Of a stretch of DNA of 45,505 bases, positions 24,213 through 32,268 are shown piece by piece. A model generated the notes under the pieces. The model did not search any database. It was not told where the DNA came from and worked only from the letters and a program-made list of their open reading frames with translations. Numbering within the stretch: the first letter of the stretch is position 1; each line of letters opens with the position of its first letter. Made by a program: the position numbers and the translations under genes. This DNA is from Palsa-506 sp963836355 (lineage in GTDB: Bacteria > Actinomycetota > Actinomycetes > Streptosporangiales > Streptosporangiaceae): positions 1 through 45,505 of the forward strand of contig CAWIJO010000027.1 in NCBI GenBank assembly GCA_963836355.1. The letters run 5' to 3'.

Positions 24213-25793
24213 ATGGCCGCGGAACCAGCTGACCTGACTGCCGTCATCGACGCGCACCTGGCGGCCTTCGACAAGCCGGGCGTGCTGTCGGTCCGGCCCG
24301 GATTCAGGGTCAGGAACGACTGGCTGACCGATCAGCGGTGCATCGTCGTCACGGTGCGACAGAAGGTGGCGCACCCGCCGGCCGCCGAGCTACTGCCGGC
24401 CGAGGTGGCCGGCCTGCCGGTGGACGTGCGGCAGGCCTCGCCGGAAAAGCGCAGGGAGCTTGAGCAGCCGGAGGCATACGCGGCCGAGTTCCGGCTGACA
24501 CCGGATACCGGGTCGGTGCCGCACTTTCCGGACGAACGGACCCTGACCGGCGCCCGCCCGGCGGCGGCGGCGTCCGCGCATGCCCGGCTGGCCAGAATTC
24601 CGAAGCCCGAGCTTGACTACAGCGGGCCGCCCGGCGTGAGCCTGCAGCCGATCGAGGCGCAGGCGACCATTCAGCTGAGTGCCAGCCCCGATACCGGGTG
24701 GCCGACGCTGCGGGAATTCCTGGCCGCGACAGCCGAGTCGCTGACCGTCGGGCTCTATGACTTCACCGCGGCCCATATCGCGGCGGCCGTGACGGGCAGC
24801 CTGGCCGGCAAGCAGCTGAGGCTGGTGCTGGATCATCCGCCGAAGAACCCGAGCGCGGACCAGACCGACGCCGACACCGTCGATCAGCTCCGCCGCGCGC
24901 TCGCCGAGCGGTTCACCCAGGCGTGGGCGCTGACCAGGCTGGACAAGGACGCGACCGCCTGGATCTACCCGACCTCGTACCACATCAAGGTCGCCGTCCG
25001 GGACCGCTCAGCATGCTGGCTCTCCAGCGGCAACTGGAACAATTCCAACCAGCCCGACATCGACCCGCTAGCCGCAGCGGCGGACGCGGAAAAGGCCAGG
25101 CACCGGGACCGGGACTGGCACGTCGTGATCGAGCAACCGCAGCTGGCCGGGGTCTTCGAGGACTTCATCAGCAACGACCTGGCGATCGCGGCAGCGCATA
25201 ACAAGCCGCCCGAGCAGGCCGGCCCGCCGCTGACCCCGGCACCGCTCGGCAGCACCCGGACGCCGGCCTTCGGGCAGTTCTTCCCGGCCACCACGATCAC
25301 CGGCACCATCAAGATCGCTCCGCTGCTGACGCCCGATCCCGGCGGCTACGCCGGCGCGGTGCGGGATCTGATCGCCAGTGCGACCCGGACGCTGTACATG
25401 CAGTTCCAGTACATCGAGCTGCCCAAGGTCGCTGACGCCGCGTCGCAGGGCTTCATCGACCTGGTCAGCGCCGTCATCGACCGGCAGCGCGGCGGCGTCG
25501 AAGTCAAGATCATCATGAGCGAGTTCGAGAAAGCCGGGTACCTGGAGCAGCTGCAGGAAATGGGCCTCGACGTGGTCAGCAATGTCAAAATCCAGAACAA
25601 CGTGCACAACAAGGGCATCATCGTCGACGGCGCTACCGTCCTGGTGAGCAGCCAGAACTGGTCCACCGACGGCACCTTGTACAACCGGGACGCCGGCGTC
25701 ATCATCTACCACGAGGCCGCCGCCCAGTACTTCCAGCAAATCTTCCTGCACGACTGGGAGCACCTATCCGCCAGCAAGGCCCACTCCGACTAG
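24213..25793 (+). CDS. Phospholipase D-like protein with two HKD motifs
   Basis: 526 aa. Two PLD catalytic motifs are present: HIKVAVRD starting at residue 257, followed by SSGNWNNSN, and HNKGIIVD starting at residue 465, followed by SSQNWSTDG. Each repeat also carries an early segment (TVGLYDFTAAHIAAAV; LYMQFQYIEL), so the protein is a complete pseudo-dimeric PLD. The N-terminal 140 residues are a separate domain of unknown role with no signal peptide or membrane segment, suggesting a cytoplasmic enzyme. The substrate could be phospholipid or nucleic acid; the sequence does not decide. The ATG follows a GGGGGTGG stretch. Its stop is only 10 bp from the stop of the convergent MFS gene. Confidence 0.88.
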   Translation: MAAEPADLTAVIDAHLAAFDKPGVLSVRPGFRVRNDWLTDQRCIVVTVRQKVAHPPAAELLPAEVAGLPVDVRQASPEKRRELEQPEAYAAEFRLTPDTGSVPHFPDERTLTGARPAAAASAHARLARIPKPELDYSGPPGVSLQPIEAQATIQLSASPDTGWPTLREFLAATAESLTVGLYDFTAAHIAAAVTGSLAGKQLRLVLDHPPKNPSADQTDADTVDQLRRALAERFTQAWALTRLDKDATAWIYPTSYHIKVAVRDRSACWLSSGNWNNSNQPDIDPLAAAADAEKARHRDRDWHVVIEQPQLAGVFEDFISNDLAIAAAHNKPPEQAGPPLTPAPLGSTRTPAFGQFFPATTITGTIKIAPLLTPDPGGYAGAVRDLIASATRTLYMQFQYIELPKVADAASQGFIDLVSAVIDRQRGGVEVKIIMSEFEKAGYLEQLQEMGLDVVSNVKIQNNVHNKGIIVDGATVLVSSQNWSTDGTLYNRDAGVIIYHEAAAQYFQQIFLHDWEHLSASKAHSD

Positions 25794-25802
25794 AGCCCTC
25801 GG

Positions 25803-27044
25803 CTAGAGCCCGCTCCGGCTGAGGCCAGCTCCGGCTAACGGCTGCTGGACGGGCGCGGTGGCGCGGCAGAGGAAGAACGCGGCGACCAGCAGGACCCCGG
25901 CCGCGGACAGCGCGTTCAGCACGCCCACCCGGTCGGCGAGGAACCCGATGGCCAGCGGGCAGGCCAGGAAGGCCGCGTAGCCGATCGAGGAGGCGGTGCT
26001 CACGCGGCCGGCCGCGTGCCGGGGATCGTCGGCGGCAGCGCTGAGCCCGACCGGGAAGCCGAGTGACGTCCCGAGTCCCATCAGCGCGGCGCCGGCCAGC
26101 ACGGCCGGCAAGAACCCGCCGAAGGCGATCAGCAGCAGGCCGGCCAGGGCGGTGACGGCGGAGACCCGCAAGGCCCGGATCCGGCCATAGGCGTCGATCA
26201 GCCCCGGGCCGAACCAGCGGCCGGCCGTCATCGCGGCGAGGAAGATCGCGAAGGTAGCTGTGCCGACGGCGGCGGCTGTGTGATAGCCGTCTATGACGCC
26301 GAGGCTGAGCCAATCGTTGCCAGCGCCCTCGATGATCGTCACGCACAGCACGAACAGGCCGATGACCAGGGTCCGTTTCTCGGTCCATGCCGCGAGCGGG
26401 CTGGGCCTGGCCGCCGCCTTGCCGGGGACCGCCGGTGGCTTGGCTCGCGGCAGGAAACGGCGGGCCGCGGCGGGCATAGCCGCGCCGACGGCCAGCGCGA
26501 CCACCAGCAGGTGCGCGGTCACCGGCACGCCCACGGCGACCATGGCCGTTCCGGCCGCTGCCCCGGCCACCGTGCCGATGCTCCAGCCGGCGTGGAACCT
26601 CGGCATGATCGAGCGGCCGAGGACGCGCTCGACGGCGGCGCCCTGCACGTTCATGGCCACGTCCCAGCCGCCGGTGCCAAAGCCGAAGCCGAACAACCCG
26701 GCGGCCACCGGCGGGATGCCGTGGCGGTAGCCGACCGCGGCGATGGCCAGCCCGGCCGCCGCGATGAGCGACATGGCGGCTACCGTGCGTGCTTCCCCGA
26801 GCCGGGTGATGACCACCCCGGCCAGCGGTATGGCGACCGCCGCGCCGATCGCCATGCACAGCAGGATCAGGCCAAGCACGCCCGGGGTGACCGCCAGCTG
26901 GCTGCGGACCTGCGGGATCCGCGAGGCCCAGCTGGCGAAGGCGAGGCCAGCCCCGATGAAGACGATGTAGACCGCGTTCCTGGCCCGGCGGACCTGCCCG
27001 GCGTCAGCCACCGGAGCCGCCTGCCGATGGCTGCCGCCGGTCAT
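25803..27044 (-). CDS. MFS transporter, YbjJ-like
   Basis: 413 aa with 12 hydrophobic segments. The N-terminus FIGAGLAFASWASRIPQVRSQL and the loop GVVITRLGEARTVAAMSLI resemble YbjJ-type MFS proteins. The segment GFGTGGWDVAMNVQGAAVER also matches that family, whose substrates are mostly unknown. The ATG overlaps the stop of the LuxR-type remnant upstream (ATGA at 27041-27044), so it was once translationally coupled to that gene. With the upstream gene broken, initiation may be reduced. The 3' end abuts the convergent PLD gene with no room for a separate terminator. Confidence 0.88.
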   Translation of the reverse strand: MTGGSHRQAAPVADAGQVRRARNAVYIVFIGAGLAFASWASRIPQVRSQLAVTPGVLGLILLCMAIGAAVAIPLAGVVITRLGEARTVAAMSLIAAAGLAIAAVGYRHGIPPVAAGLFGFGFGTGGWDVAMNVQGAAVERVLGRSIMPRFHAGWSIGTVAGAAAGTAMVAVGVPVTAHLLVVALAVGAAMPAAARRFLPRAKPPAVPGKAAARPSPLAAWTEKRTLVIGLFVLCVTIIEGAGNDWLSLGVIDGYHTAAAVGTATFAIFLAAMTAGRWFGPGLIDAYGRIRALRVSAVTALAGLLLIAFGGFLPAVLAGAALMGLGTSLGFPVGLSAAADDPRHAAGRVSTASSIGYAAFLACPLAIGFLADRVGVLNALSAAGVLLVAAFFLCRATAPVQQPLAGAGLSRSGL

Positions 27045-27414
27045 GAATGCCGGGTCATGCGCGTGGCCGGCCCGATTTCGCCAAGATCAGCCTCCCGCAG
27101 TTGGCTTCTGGAGGCGATCCCCAGCTTCGAGTAGTTGCTGCGCAGGTGCGCATCGATCGTACGCGGGCTCAGGAGAGCCGCAGGCGGCTTCCTTGCTCGT
27201 TGGCCCCGGCCGCGACGAAACGGGCGACCTGCAGCTCTTGGGGGGTGAGCAGCTCGGCGCTGGCGCAGGTCACCATCCTGGTGCTGGTGAAGACCAGCAT
27301 GCCCGGCGTATTCGCGGCCGGCGACGTCCGATACCGCTCGCTCAAGCGGGTGGCCTCTGCGGTCGGCGAGGGCTCGAACGCGGCCACGCTGGTGCCCAGT
27401 ACCTGCAGGAACAA
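27041..27414 (-). pseudogene. LuxR-type regulator C-terminal remnant
   Basis: The C-terminal helix-turn-helix of a LuxR-family (LAL-like) regulator is split between frames: AELLTPQELQVARFVAAGAN lies in one, and after the damaged EQGSRLRLS segment the recognition helix SPRTIDAHLRSNYSKLGIAS continues in another, to a TGA at 27041. Residues between GAN and LSPRT do not match the usual spacing, so a short deletion or indel is present. The N-terminal part shows no ATPase or sensor domain within the available 370 bp; the gene is also 5'-truncated. It ends in a 4-nt overlap with the MFS start. Confidence 0.7.
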
Positions 27415-27424
27415 GGACGAGGCG

Positions 27425-28228
27425 TCAGAGCATCAGACTCATCGACTCCAGCACCCGCTGGCCGAGCTGGCGCTCGCCGGTGATAACGACGCCGCCGGGC
27501 ACGTCGCCGCGCCCGCCGGCCAGCGCGGCGAAGGTGGCAACCGGAATGGTCATGGTCACCGTGGCGTCCTGCGGATCGGCTGCCGGCCTGCCCCGGCCAC
27601 CGGCTACCTCGACCACGACCGGGGCCTGCCCGCCGATGCGGAAGACAACCTTGGAGCCGTCCGGCGCAGCCGCCCGCTTGCCGACCAGGTACGGCAGGAA
27701 CCGGGTGAAATAGCCCACGGCCTCGTCGACGGCCGGCCCTTCGCAGTGCCCGGGGAGCTTCGCGGCCCGGCGGATGTCCTGCTCGTGGCTCCAGCTGTCC
27801 ATGACGCGCAAGGTGAGCATGTCCGCCAGGGTGCCCGGCCCGGCCGGAGTCATCGCTGGCCCGGCGAGATCCGGCCCGGTCAGCTGCCGTAGCTGGGCCA
27901 GCCGCTCGGCGGTTACCTGGCGGAACTCGCTGAGCACCTCGGCACCGGGCTGCGAGCGGCGTGCGTCGACGCCGATCTCGTTGGACCTGCCCAGTTCGTT
28001 CCTGACATGCGGCAGCGGCCCGAGGTCGTGCTGCGGAGCAGCCCGGCCCAGCGCGCGCGCCTCGTAGTCCACCAGGTGGGAAAGGTGATCCTTGACGGTC
28101 CACCCGGGACACCCGGTCGGCAGGTCCCATTGGCTGTCGGTCAGGCCCGCGCACAGTCGGCCGACCGATGCCCAGACGATGGCCAGGTTCTCGACCGAAT
28201 TGTGCACGACGCTCTCCATGGGTTTCAT
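27425..28228 (-). CDS. Maleylpyruvate isomerase family mycothiol-dependent enzyme
   Basis: 267 aa. The N-terminal DinB-like helical domain has the pattern W..PTGCPGWTVKDHLSHLVDYE with a metal-ligand His, and MDSWSHEQDIRRA with the later His pair, as in the MDMPI family. The C-terminal domain (VVFRIGG, VTMTIPVATFAALAGGRGD, VITGERQLGQRVLESM) is the small SCP-2-like part. Such proteins use or are predicted to use mycothiol, consistent with an actinomycete. The exact substrate is unknown; the name comes from one studied relative. The ATG at 28228 or 28219 could be used. The LuxR remnant lies just downstream on the same strand. Confidence 0.88.
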   Translation of the reverse strand: MKPMESVVHNSVENLAIVWASVGRLCAGLTDSQWDLPTGCPGWTVKDHLSHLVDYEARALGRAAPQHDLGPLPHVRNELGRSNEIGVDARRSQPGAEVLSEFRQVTAERLAQLRQLTGPDLAGPAMTPAGPGTLADMLTLRVMDSWSHEQDIRRAAKLPGHCEGPAVDEAVGYFTRFLPYLVGKRAAAPDGSKVVFRIGGQAPVVVEVAGGRGRPAADPQDATVTMTIPVATFAALAGGRGDVPGGVVITGERQLGQRVLESMSLML

Positions 28229-28238
28229 ATTGCCGTTG

Positions 28239-28838
28239 CTACCCAGCCGACACCGGGCAGCCGGGCAGATTTCCGATCAGATCACGGACCTGTGCTGCCA
28301 GCGTTGCGCCCGCGGTGCCGCGATTGTCGATGGCGACGTGCGGCGCGGCCGGCGCGGCATCGAGCCGCATGCTGGCGGCGAACCGGCTGAAGTCCGCCAG
28401 CTTCGCGGTGTCCCGCAAGGATCCGCGGGCTACCAGGCGGTCGCGCAGGGTAGCCGCGTCGGACCGGATCCACAGCAGGCGGACCGCTCCGCCGCCGAGG
28501 TCCGCGACCCACGATTGCCACCGCCGGGAGTCGTGGATTTGCTGGGTGAAGGGAGCGGACAGCAGCACAGGGCAGCCGTGCGAGCGGATCTCGCGGGCCG
28601 TGGCGGTCATCCCGCGGTATTCGTGGATCTTGATGTGCTCGTCGTACCACGGGCCCTCGCGCTCGCCCGCGCCGCGGCCCGCAGCCGCCAGCCCCGCTGA
28701 CACGAATGACCCGTACATCGTGTCCTTGTCAAGCAGTGCGGGAACCGGCGACAGGGAGGCCAGCAGCAGGCCAGCCACCGTCGTCTTGCCGGATGCCGGC
28801 GGGCCGGCCACTACCCACGCCGCTGCCGGGACGGTCAT
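28239..28838 (-). CDS. P-loop kinase/AAA-type ATPase
   Basis: 199 aa. A Walker A motif, GPPASGKTTV, is at residues 12-21, and LLDKDTMYGSFV supplies the acidic residue where small-molecule kinases bind substrate. VLLSAPFTQQI, LLWIRSDAATLRDRL and VAIDNRG follow in the order seen in zeta-toxin-like or gluconate-kinase-like P-loop proteins. The size and lid Arg residues (RDRLVARGSLRD) suggest phosphorylation of a small molecule, but the substrate is not recognisable. It ends 10 bp before the start of the mycothiol-enzyme gene, probably one operon. Confidence 0.8.
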   Translation of the reverse strand: MTVPAAAWVVAGPPASGKTTVAGLLLASLSPVPALLDKDTMYGSFVSAGLAAAGRGAGEREGPWYDEHIKIHEYRGMTATAREIRSHGCPVLLSAPFTQQIHDSRRWQSWVADLGGGAVRLLWIRSDAATLRDRLVARGSLRDTAKLADFSRFAASMRLDAAPAAPHVAIDNRGTAGATLAAQVRDLIGNLPGCPVSAG

Positions 28839-28867
28839 GCCATCGATGATGCCAGCCCGGCAGCGCT

Positions 28868-30904
28868 CTACAGGCCCTGCTCCTTCGACACCATCGTCAG
28901 CAACTCGTACCTCGCCACCGGCTTCCGGTCCTGGTTCGTCACCTCGACATCCCAGCGGACCTCGCCGTAGTCGGCGTTCTCCCGTGGCGTGATCTGCTTG
29001 GCGGTCAGCGCCACCGTCAGCTCGTCGCCCGGCTTGACCGGGGTAACGAACCGCAGGTTCTCCAGGCCGTAGTTGGCAAGCACCGGCCCGGGCTCGGGAG
29101 AGACGAACAGCCCGGCGGCGAACGACAGGATCAGGTAACCGTGCGCGACGATCCCGCCGAACAGCGGATTCGCCGCTGCGGCCGCTTCATCGGTATGCGC
29201 GTAGAAGGTGTCGCCGGTGAACTCGGCGAAGTGGTCGACGTCCGCGCGGGTGACCGTGCGCGGCCCGGCGACTACCGAATCGCCAACCCTGAGCTCGGCC
29301 AGTGACTTGCGGAACGGGTGCGTGGACTCATCCGCCCGGCGGCCGCCGGGCACCCAGCGGCCGGTGACCGCGCCGAGCACAGTCGGCGTGCCCTGAACGG
29401 CGGTCCGCTGCATATGGTGCAGGACACTCCGGATACCGCCAAGCTCTTCGCCGCCGCCGGCCCGCCCGGGGCCGCCGTGCACGAGCGCCGGCAGCGGTGA
29501 GCCGTGCCCCGTCGACTCCTTGGCATCTTCGGCGTCAAGCACCAGCAGCCTGCCATGCCAGGGCGCCACCCCGAGCACCATGCTGCGGGCGAAGTCTCCG
29601 TCGCTGGTCACCACCGATCCCACGAGGCTGCCGTCACCGCGCGCGGCGAGCCCGATCAGCTGCTCGGTCGACGTGTAGGGCAGCATCGTGCAGACCGGCC
29701 CGAACGCCTCCACCTCATGCGGCTCGGCCCGGGCAGCGTCGTCGGCGCGCAGCAGCACTGGCGAGACGAACGCGCCCCGCTCGGCCGACGCGTCCACCAC
29801 CTCGACTCGCTCCGGGTCGCCGTAGACAATCCGCCCGGCGCTAAGCAGGGCCTTCAGCGAGCGCCGGACCTCCTCCCGCTGCTCCAGGCTCGCCAGCGGT
29901 CCCATCCGCACGTCCGGGTTAGCCGGATTGCCGATGGTCACCCGGGCCAGCCGCTCGCGCACCGCCTGGCTGACGTCGTCCATCAGCCCGGCCGGCACGA
30001 AGGCACGGCGGATCGCCGTGCACTTCTGCCCTGCCTTCACCGTCATCTCGGTAACGAGCTGCCTGACGTACAGGTCGAATTCCGCTGTCCCTGGCGCAGC
30101 GTCCGGCCCCAGGACGGACATATTCAGCGAGTCGGCCTCGGCATTGAACCGCACCGAGTTGCGCACGATCGCCGGGTGCGCACGCAGGTTGCGCGCCGTC
30201 CCGGCCGAGCCGGTGAACGAGACCAGATCCTGACTCGTCACATGATCGAGCAGATCCGCGGCGGCACCGCAGATCAGCTGCACGGAACCGGCCGGAAGCA
30301 GGCCGGATGCCACGATCAGCTCGACTAGGCGCGTGGTGAGATAGGCCGTCTGGCTGGCCGGCTTCACCAGGCTCGGCAGGCCGGCCAAGAAGGCGGGCGC
30401 GAACTTCTCTAGCGGCCCCCACACCGGGAAGTTGAACGCATTGATCTGGATCGCGACCCCGTGCAGCGGCACGGCGATGTGCTGACCAACGAAGGTGCCC
30501 CCCCGGCCCAGCGGCTCGACGTTGCCGTCGACGTAGACGGTGGCGTTCGGCAGCTCCCTGGTGCCCTTGCTTGCATAACCGAAAAGGACGCCGATGCCGC
30601 CATCCACGTCGAACTTCGAGTCCCCGAGGGTCGCCCCGGTCCGCGTAGACGGCGCGTAAAGCTCATCGCGCTGCTCGCGCAGGTACGTCGCCAGCGACTT
30701 CAGCAGCGCGGCGCGCTGGTGGAAGGTGAGCTCACGGAGGGCAGGACCGCCGACCGTGCGTCCGTATTCGAGCGTGGCGGCCATGTCGATGCCGGCGGAG
30801 GTGATCCGGGTGACCTCAGCACCGGTCGAGGCGTCGTACAACGGCCTGCCATCCTCATCCGGCGTGTGCCACCGGCCCGAGACGTAACTGCGGAGCGTAG
30901 TCAT
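28868..30904 (-). CDS. paaZ: PaaZ: oxepin-CoA hydrolase / semialdehyde dehydrogenase bifunctional protein
   Basis: 678 aa, the full length of PaaZ. In phenylacetate degradation it opens the oxepin-CoA ring and oxidises the resulting semialdehyde. Residues 1-520 are an aldehyde dehydrogenase with NAFNFPVWGP, FTGSAGTARN, Glu256 in NAEADSLN and Cys295 in AGQKCTAIRR, the catalytic pair. Residues 550-678 are the MaoC hydratase domain with FAEFTGDTFYAHTDE and FGGIVAHGYLILS, holding the Asp and His. The ATG at 30904 has GGAGGG 8 nt upstream; the in-frame ATG at 30925 does not. No other paa gene is in the window, so it is either a lone copy or serves a related ring-opening route. Confidence 0.95.
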   Translation of the reverse strand: MTTLRSYVSGRWHTPDEDGRPLYDASTGAEVTRITSAGIDMAATLEYGRTVGGPALRELTFHQRAALLKSLATYLREQRDELYAPSTRTGATLGDSKFDVDGGIGVLFGYASKGTRELPNATVYVDGNVEPLGRGGTFVGQHIAVPLHGVAIQINAFNFPVWGPLEKFAPAFLAGLPSLVKPASQTAYLTTRLVELIVASGLLPAGSVQLICGAAADLLDHVTSQDLVSFTGSAGTARNLRAHPAIVRNSVRFNAEADSLNMSVLGPDAAPGTAEFDLYVRQLVTEMTVKAGQKCTAIRRAFVPAGLMDDVSQAVRERLARVTIGNPANPDVRMGPLASLEQREEVRRSLKALLSAGRIVYGDPERVEVVDASAERGAFVSPVLLRADDAARAEPHEVEAFGPVCTMLPYTSTEQLIGLAARGDGSLVGSVVTSDGDFARSMVLGVAPWHGRLLVLDAEDAKESTGHGSPLPALVHGGPGRAGGGEELGGIRSVLHHMQRTAVQGTPTVLGAVTGRWVPGGRRADESTHPFRKSLAELRVGDSVVAGPRTVTRADVDHFAEFTGDTFYAHTDEAAAAANPLFGGIVAHGYLILSFAAGLFVSPEPGPVLANYGLENLRFVTPVKPGDELTVALTAKQITPRENADYGEVRWDVEVTNQDRKPVARYELLTMVSKEQGL

Positions 30905-31098
30905 GCAGGTAGCCCTCCTTGGCACTGATCACGTATCGCCATCTCATCGCGTGTCGGCATTTCATAACAGTATTTGCCATGGCTGGCCAGGCAGGCGACG
31001 CGCGGTTTGCGGGGCTCGTATCAGGGCGGCCGGGGCGTGCTCTGTATCGATGGAGACGAACTGGCGCCGGGGCGCCCCGACGACGAGGGAGGCCCGCG

Positions 31099-31404
31099 AT
31101 GACCCGGCTGAACCTGACCGACGCACGGTGCGAGGCGCTGTTCGCGTCATCGCTGCAGCCATCGGATTCGCCGACTCCCGCGGTGCTGGCGGAGGCGATC
31201 AGCCGCACCGTGCGGCAGATCGGCATCCGGGGCTGCGCCAGCCGGATGGCCCAGGAGTTCGGGGACCACCCCGAGGCGGCCCGCGACCGCATGCGGTGGA
31301 TCCGCCAGCTGGCCGGCCAGGCATCCGACTGCCCCGCCCGGCCGTGCGGCGGGCGGCGGCGGCCGGCAGCTGACGCCCGGGCCCGCGGTACCGTGCGGCT
31401 ATGA
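31099..31404 (+). CDS. Conserved-type hypothetical protein
   Basis: 101 aa from the ATG at 31099, which has GAGGGAGG 7 nt upstream. The pattern MTRLNLTDARCEALFASSLQ, then AISRTVRQIGIRGCASRMAQ and EFGDHPEAARDRMRWIRQL resembles a small protein family frequent in actinomycetes, of unknown function. The first 75 residues are well-formed. The remainder (CGGRRRPAADARARGTVRL) is a basic tail that overlaps the start of the next, broken gene by 4 nt. No membrane segment. Confidence 0.7.
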   Translation: MTRLNLTDARCEALFASSLQPSDSPTPAVLAEAISRTVRQIGIRGCASRMAQEFGDHPEAARDRMRWIRQLAGQASDCPARPCGGRRRPAADARARGTVRL

Positions 31405-31750
31405 CGATCGAAACGCGCGGCCTGGGGCGGACCGGAGCCGACGTCACCGTGCTCGGCTACGGTGCGATGGAATTGCGCGGCCAGCCGCATGGCCGGCGAT
31501 TCCCGACGCGGAGGCCGGGCGGCTGCTCAACGCGGCCCGCGGCGGCCCGGCACCCGGCAAGGACTGGCGGCGGGGCCCGCTCGGGCGGCAGGCCGGCGAA
31601 GGCCAGCGCCGGGTCTACAGCCTCCGCCCCCAGCCGCTCGCCGAGATCGATCAATGGCTGGGCAGGTACCGGGCCCTATGGGAGCAGCGGCTGGATGCCC
31701 TGCACACCGAGATAGCCCGCGGGAAACGCGAACGAAGGAGCACCAGGTGA
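31401..31750 (+). pseudogene. Chimeric remnant: aldo/keto reductase start joined to ArsR-type regulator end
   Basis: The first 30 residues (MTIETRGLGRTGADVTVLGY then GAMELRGQPHG) are an aldo/keto reductase N-terminus. A frameshift follows, and PAIPDAEAGRLLNA continues it in another frame. From about 31590 that frame no longer matches AKRs but reads GQRRVYSLRPQPLAEIDQWL then YRALWEQRLDALHTEIARGK, the typical end of an ArsR-type repressor that controls an SRPBCC gene. Its TGA overlaps the GTG of the SRPBCC gene. The regulator's DNA-binding helix-turn-helix has been replaced by the AKR piece, so the pair has lost its repressor. Confidence 0.75.
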
Positions 31751-32268
31751 CCAGCAACGCACGTCCGGGCATCCGCATCCTGGGCAGCCTGCGATCAGCA
31801 GACGGCAAGGGCGTCGTGCGCGTTGAAGACCGCTTCGACACCGATATCGATGACCTGTGGTCGGCACTCACCGATCCCCGCCGTCTGGCCCGCTGGATCG
31901 GCGAGGTAGCGGGCGACCTCCGCTTGGGCGGTGAGTTCCGCGCACGCTTTTTTGCCAGCGGATGGGAAGGTACCGGGCGCGTGGAGGCGTGCGAGCCCCC
32001 GCGGCGGCTGCTGCTGCTGACCAGGCAACCGGGCCAGCCGGACGAGCACGTCATCGAGGTCACGCTGGCCGCCGACGGCGACCAGACCATCCTGGCCTGG
32101 GAGGAACGGGGCATGCCCCTGGACCAGCTCGCCGCCTACGGGGCCGGGATCCAGGTCCATGTCGAAGATCTCGCCGCCCACCTCGCCGGGCGTGAGCGCT
32201 GCGACGCCGACGCGCGGTGGACCGAGCTCCTGCCTGCCTATCAAGACCTGGCGGCCAACGTCGGCTAG
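31747..32268 (+). CDS. SRPBCC (AHSA1-like) domain protein
   Basis: 173 aa. Helix-grip START/AHSA1-type domain: VRVEDRFDTDIDDLWSALTD, PRRLARWIGEVAGDLRLGGE and a strand-rich middle (FRARFFASGWEGTGRVEACE), ending in a long helix (LAAYGAGIQVHVEDLAAHLA). These proteins bind hydrophobic ligands. They typically pair with an ArsR-type repressor upstream, and here only the repressor's C-terminus survives. The GTG overlaps the TGA of that remnant and has GAAGGAG upstream. The 3' 209 bp overlap, in antisense, the open frame running on from the secreted protein gene. Confidence 0.88.
   Translation: MTSNARPGIRILGSLRSADGKGVVRVEDRFDTDIDDLWSALTDPRRLARWIGEVAGDLRLGGEFRARFFASGWEGTGRVEACEPPRRLLLLTRQPGQPDEHVIEVTLAADGDQTILAWEERGMPLDQLAAYGAGIQVHVEDLAAHLAGRERCDADARWTELLPAYQDLAANVG

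Noticed and set aside
25702..26859. 385-codon minus-strand frame overlapping the MFS gene
   Set aside because: Arg/Gly-rich shadow on the same strand in another frame; the MFS frame has all membrane segments.
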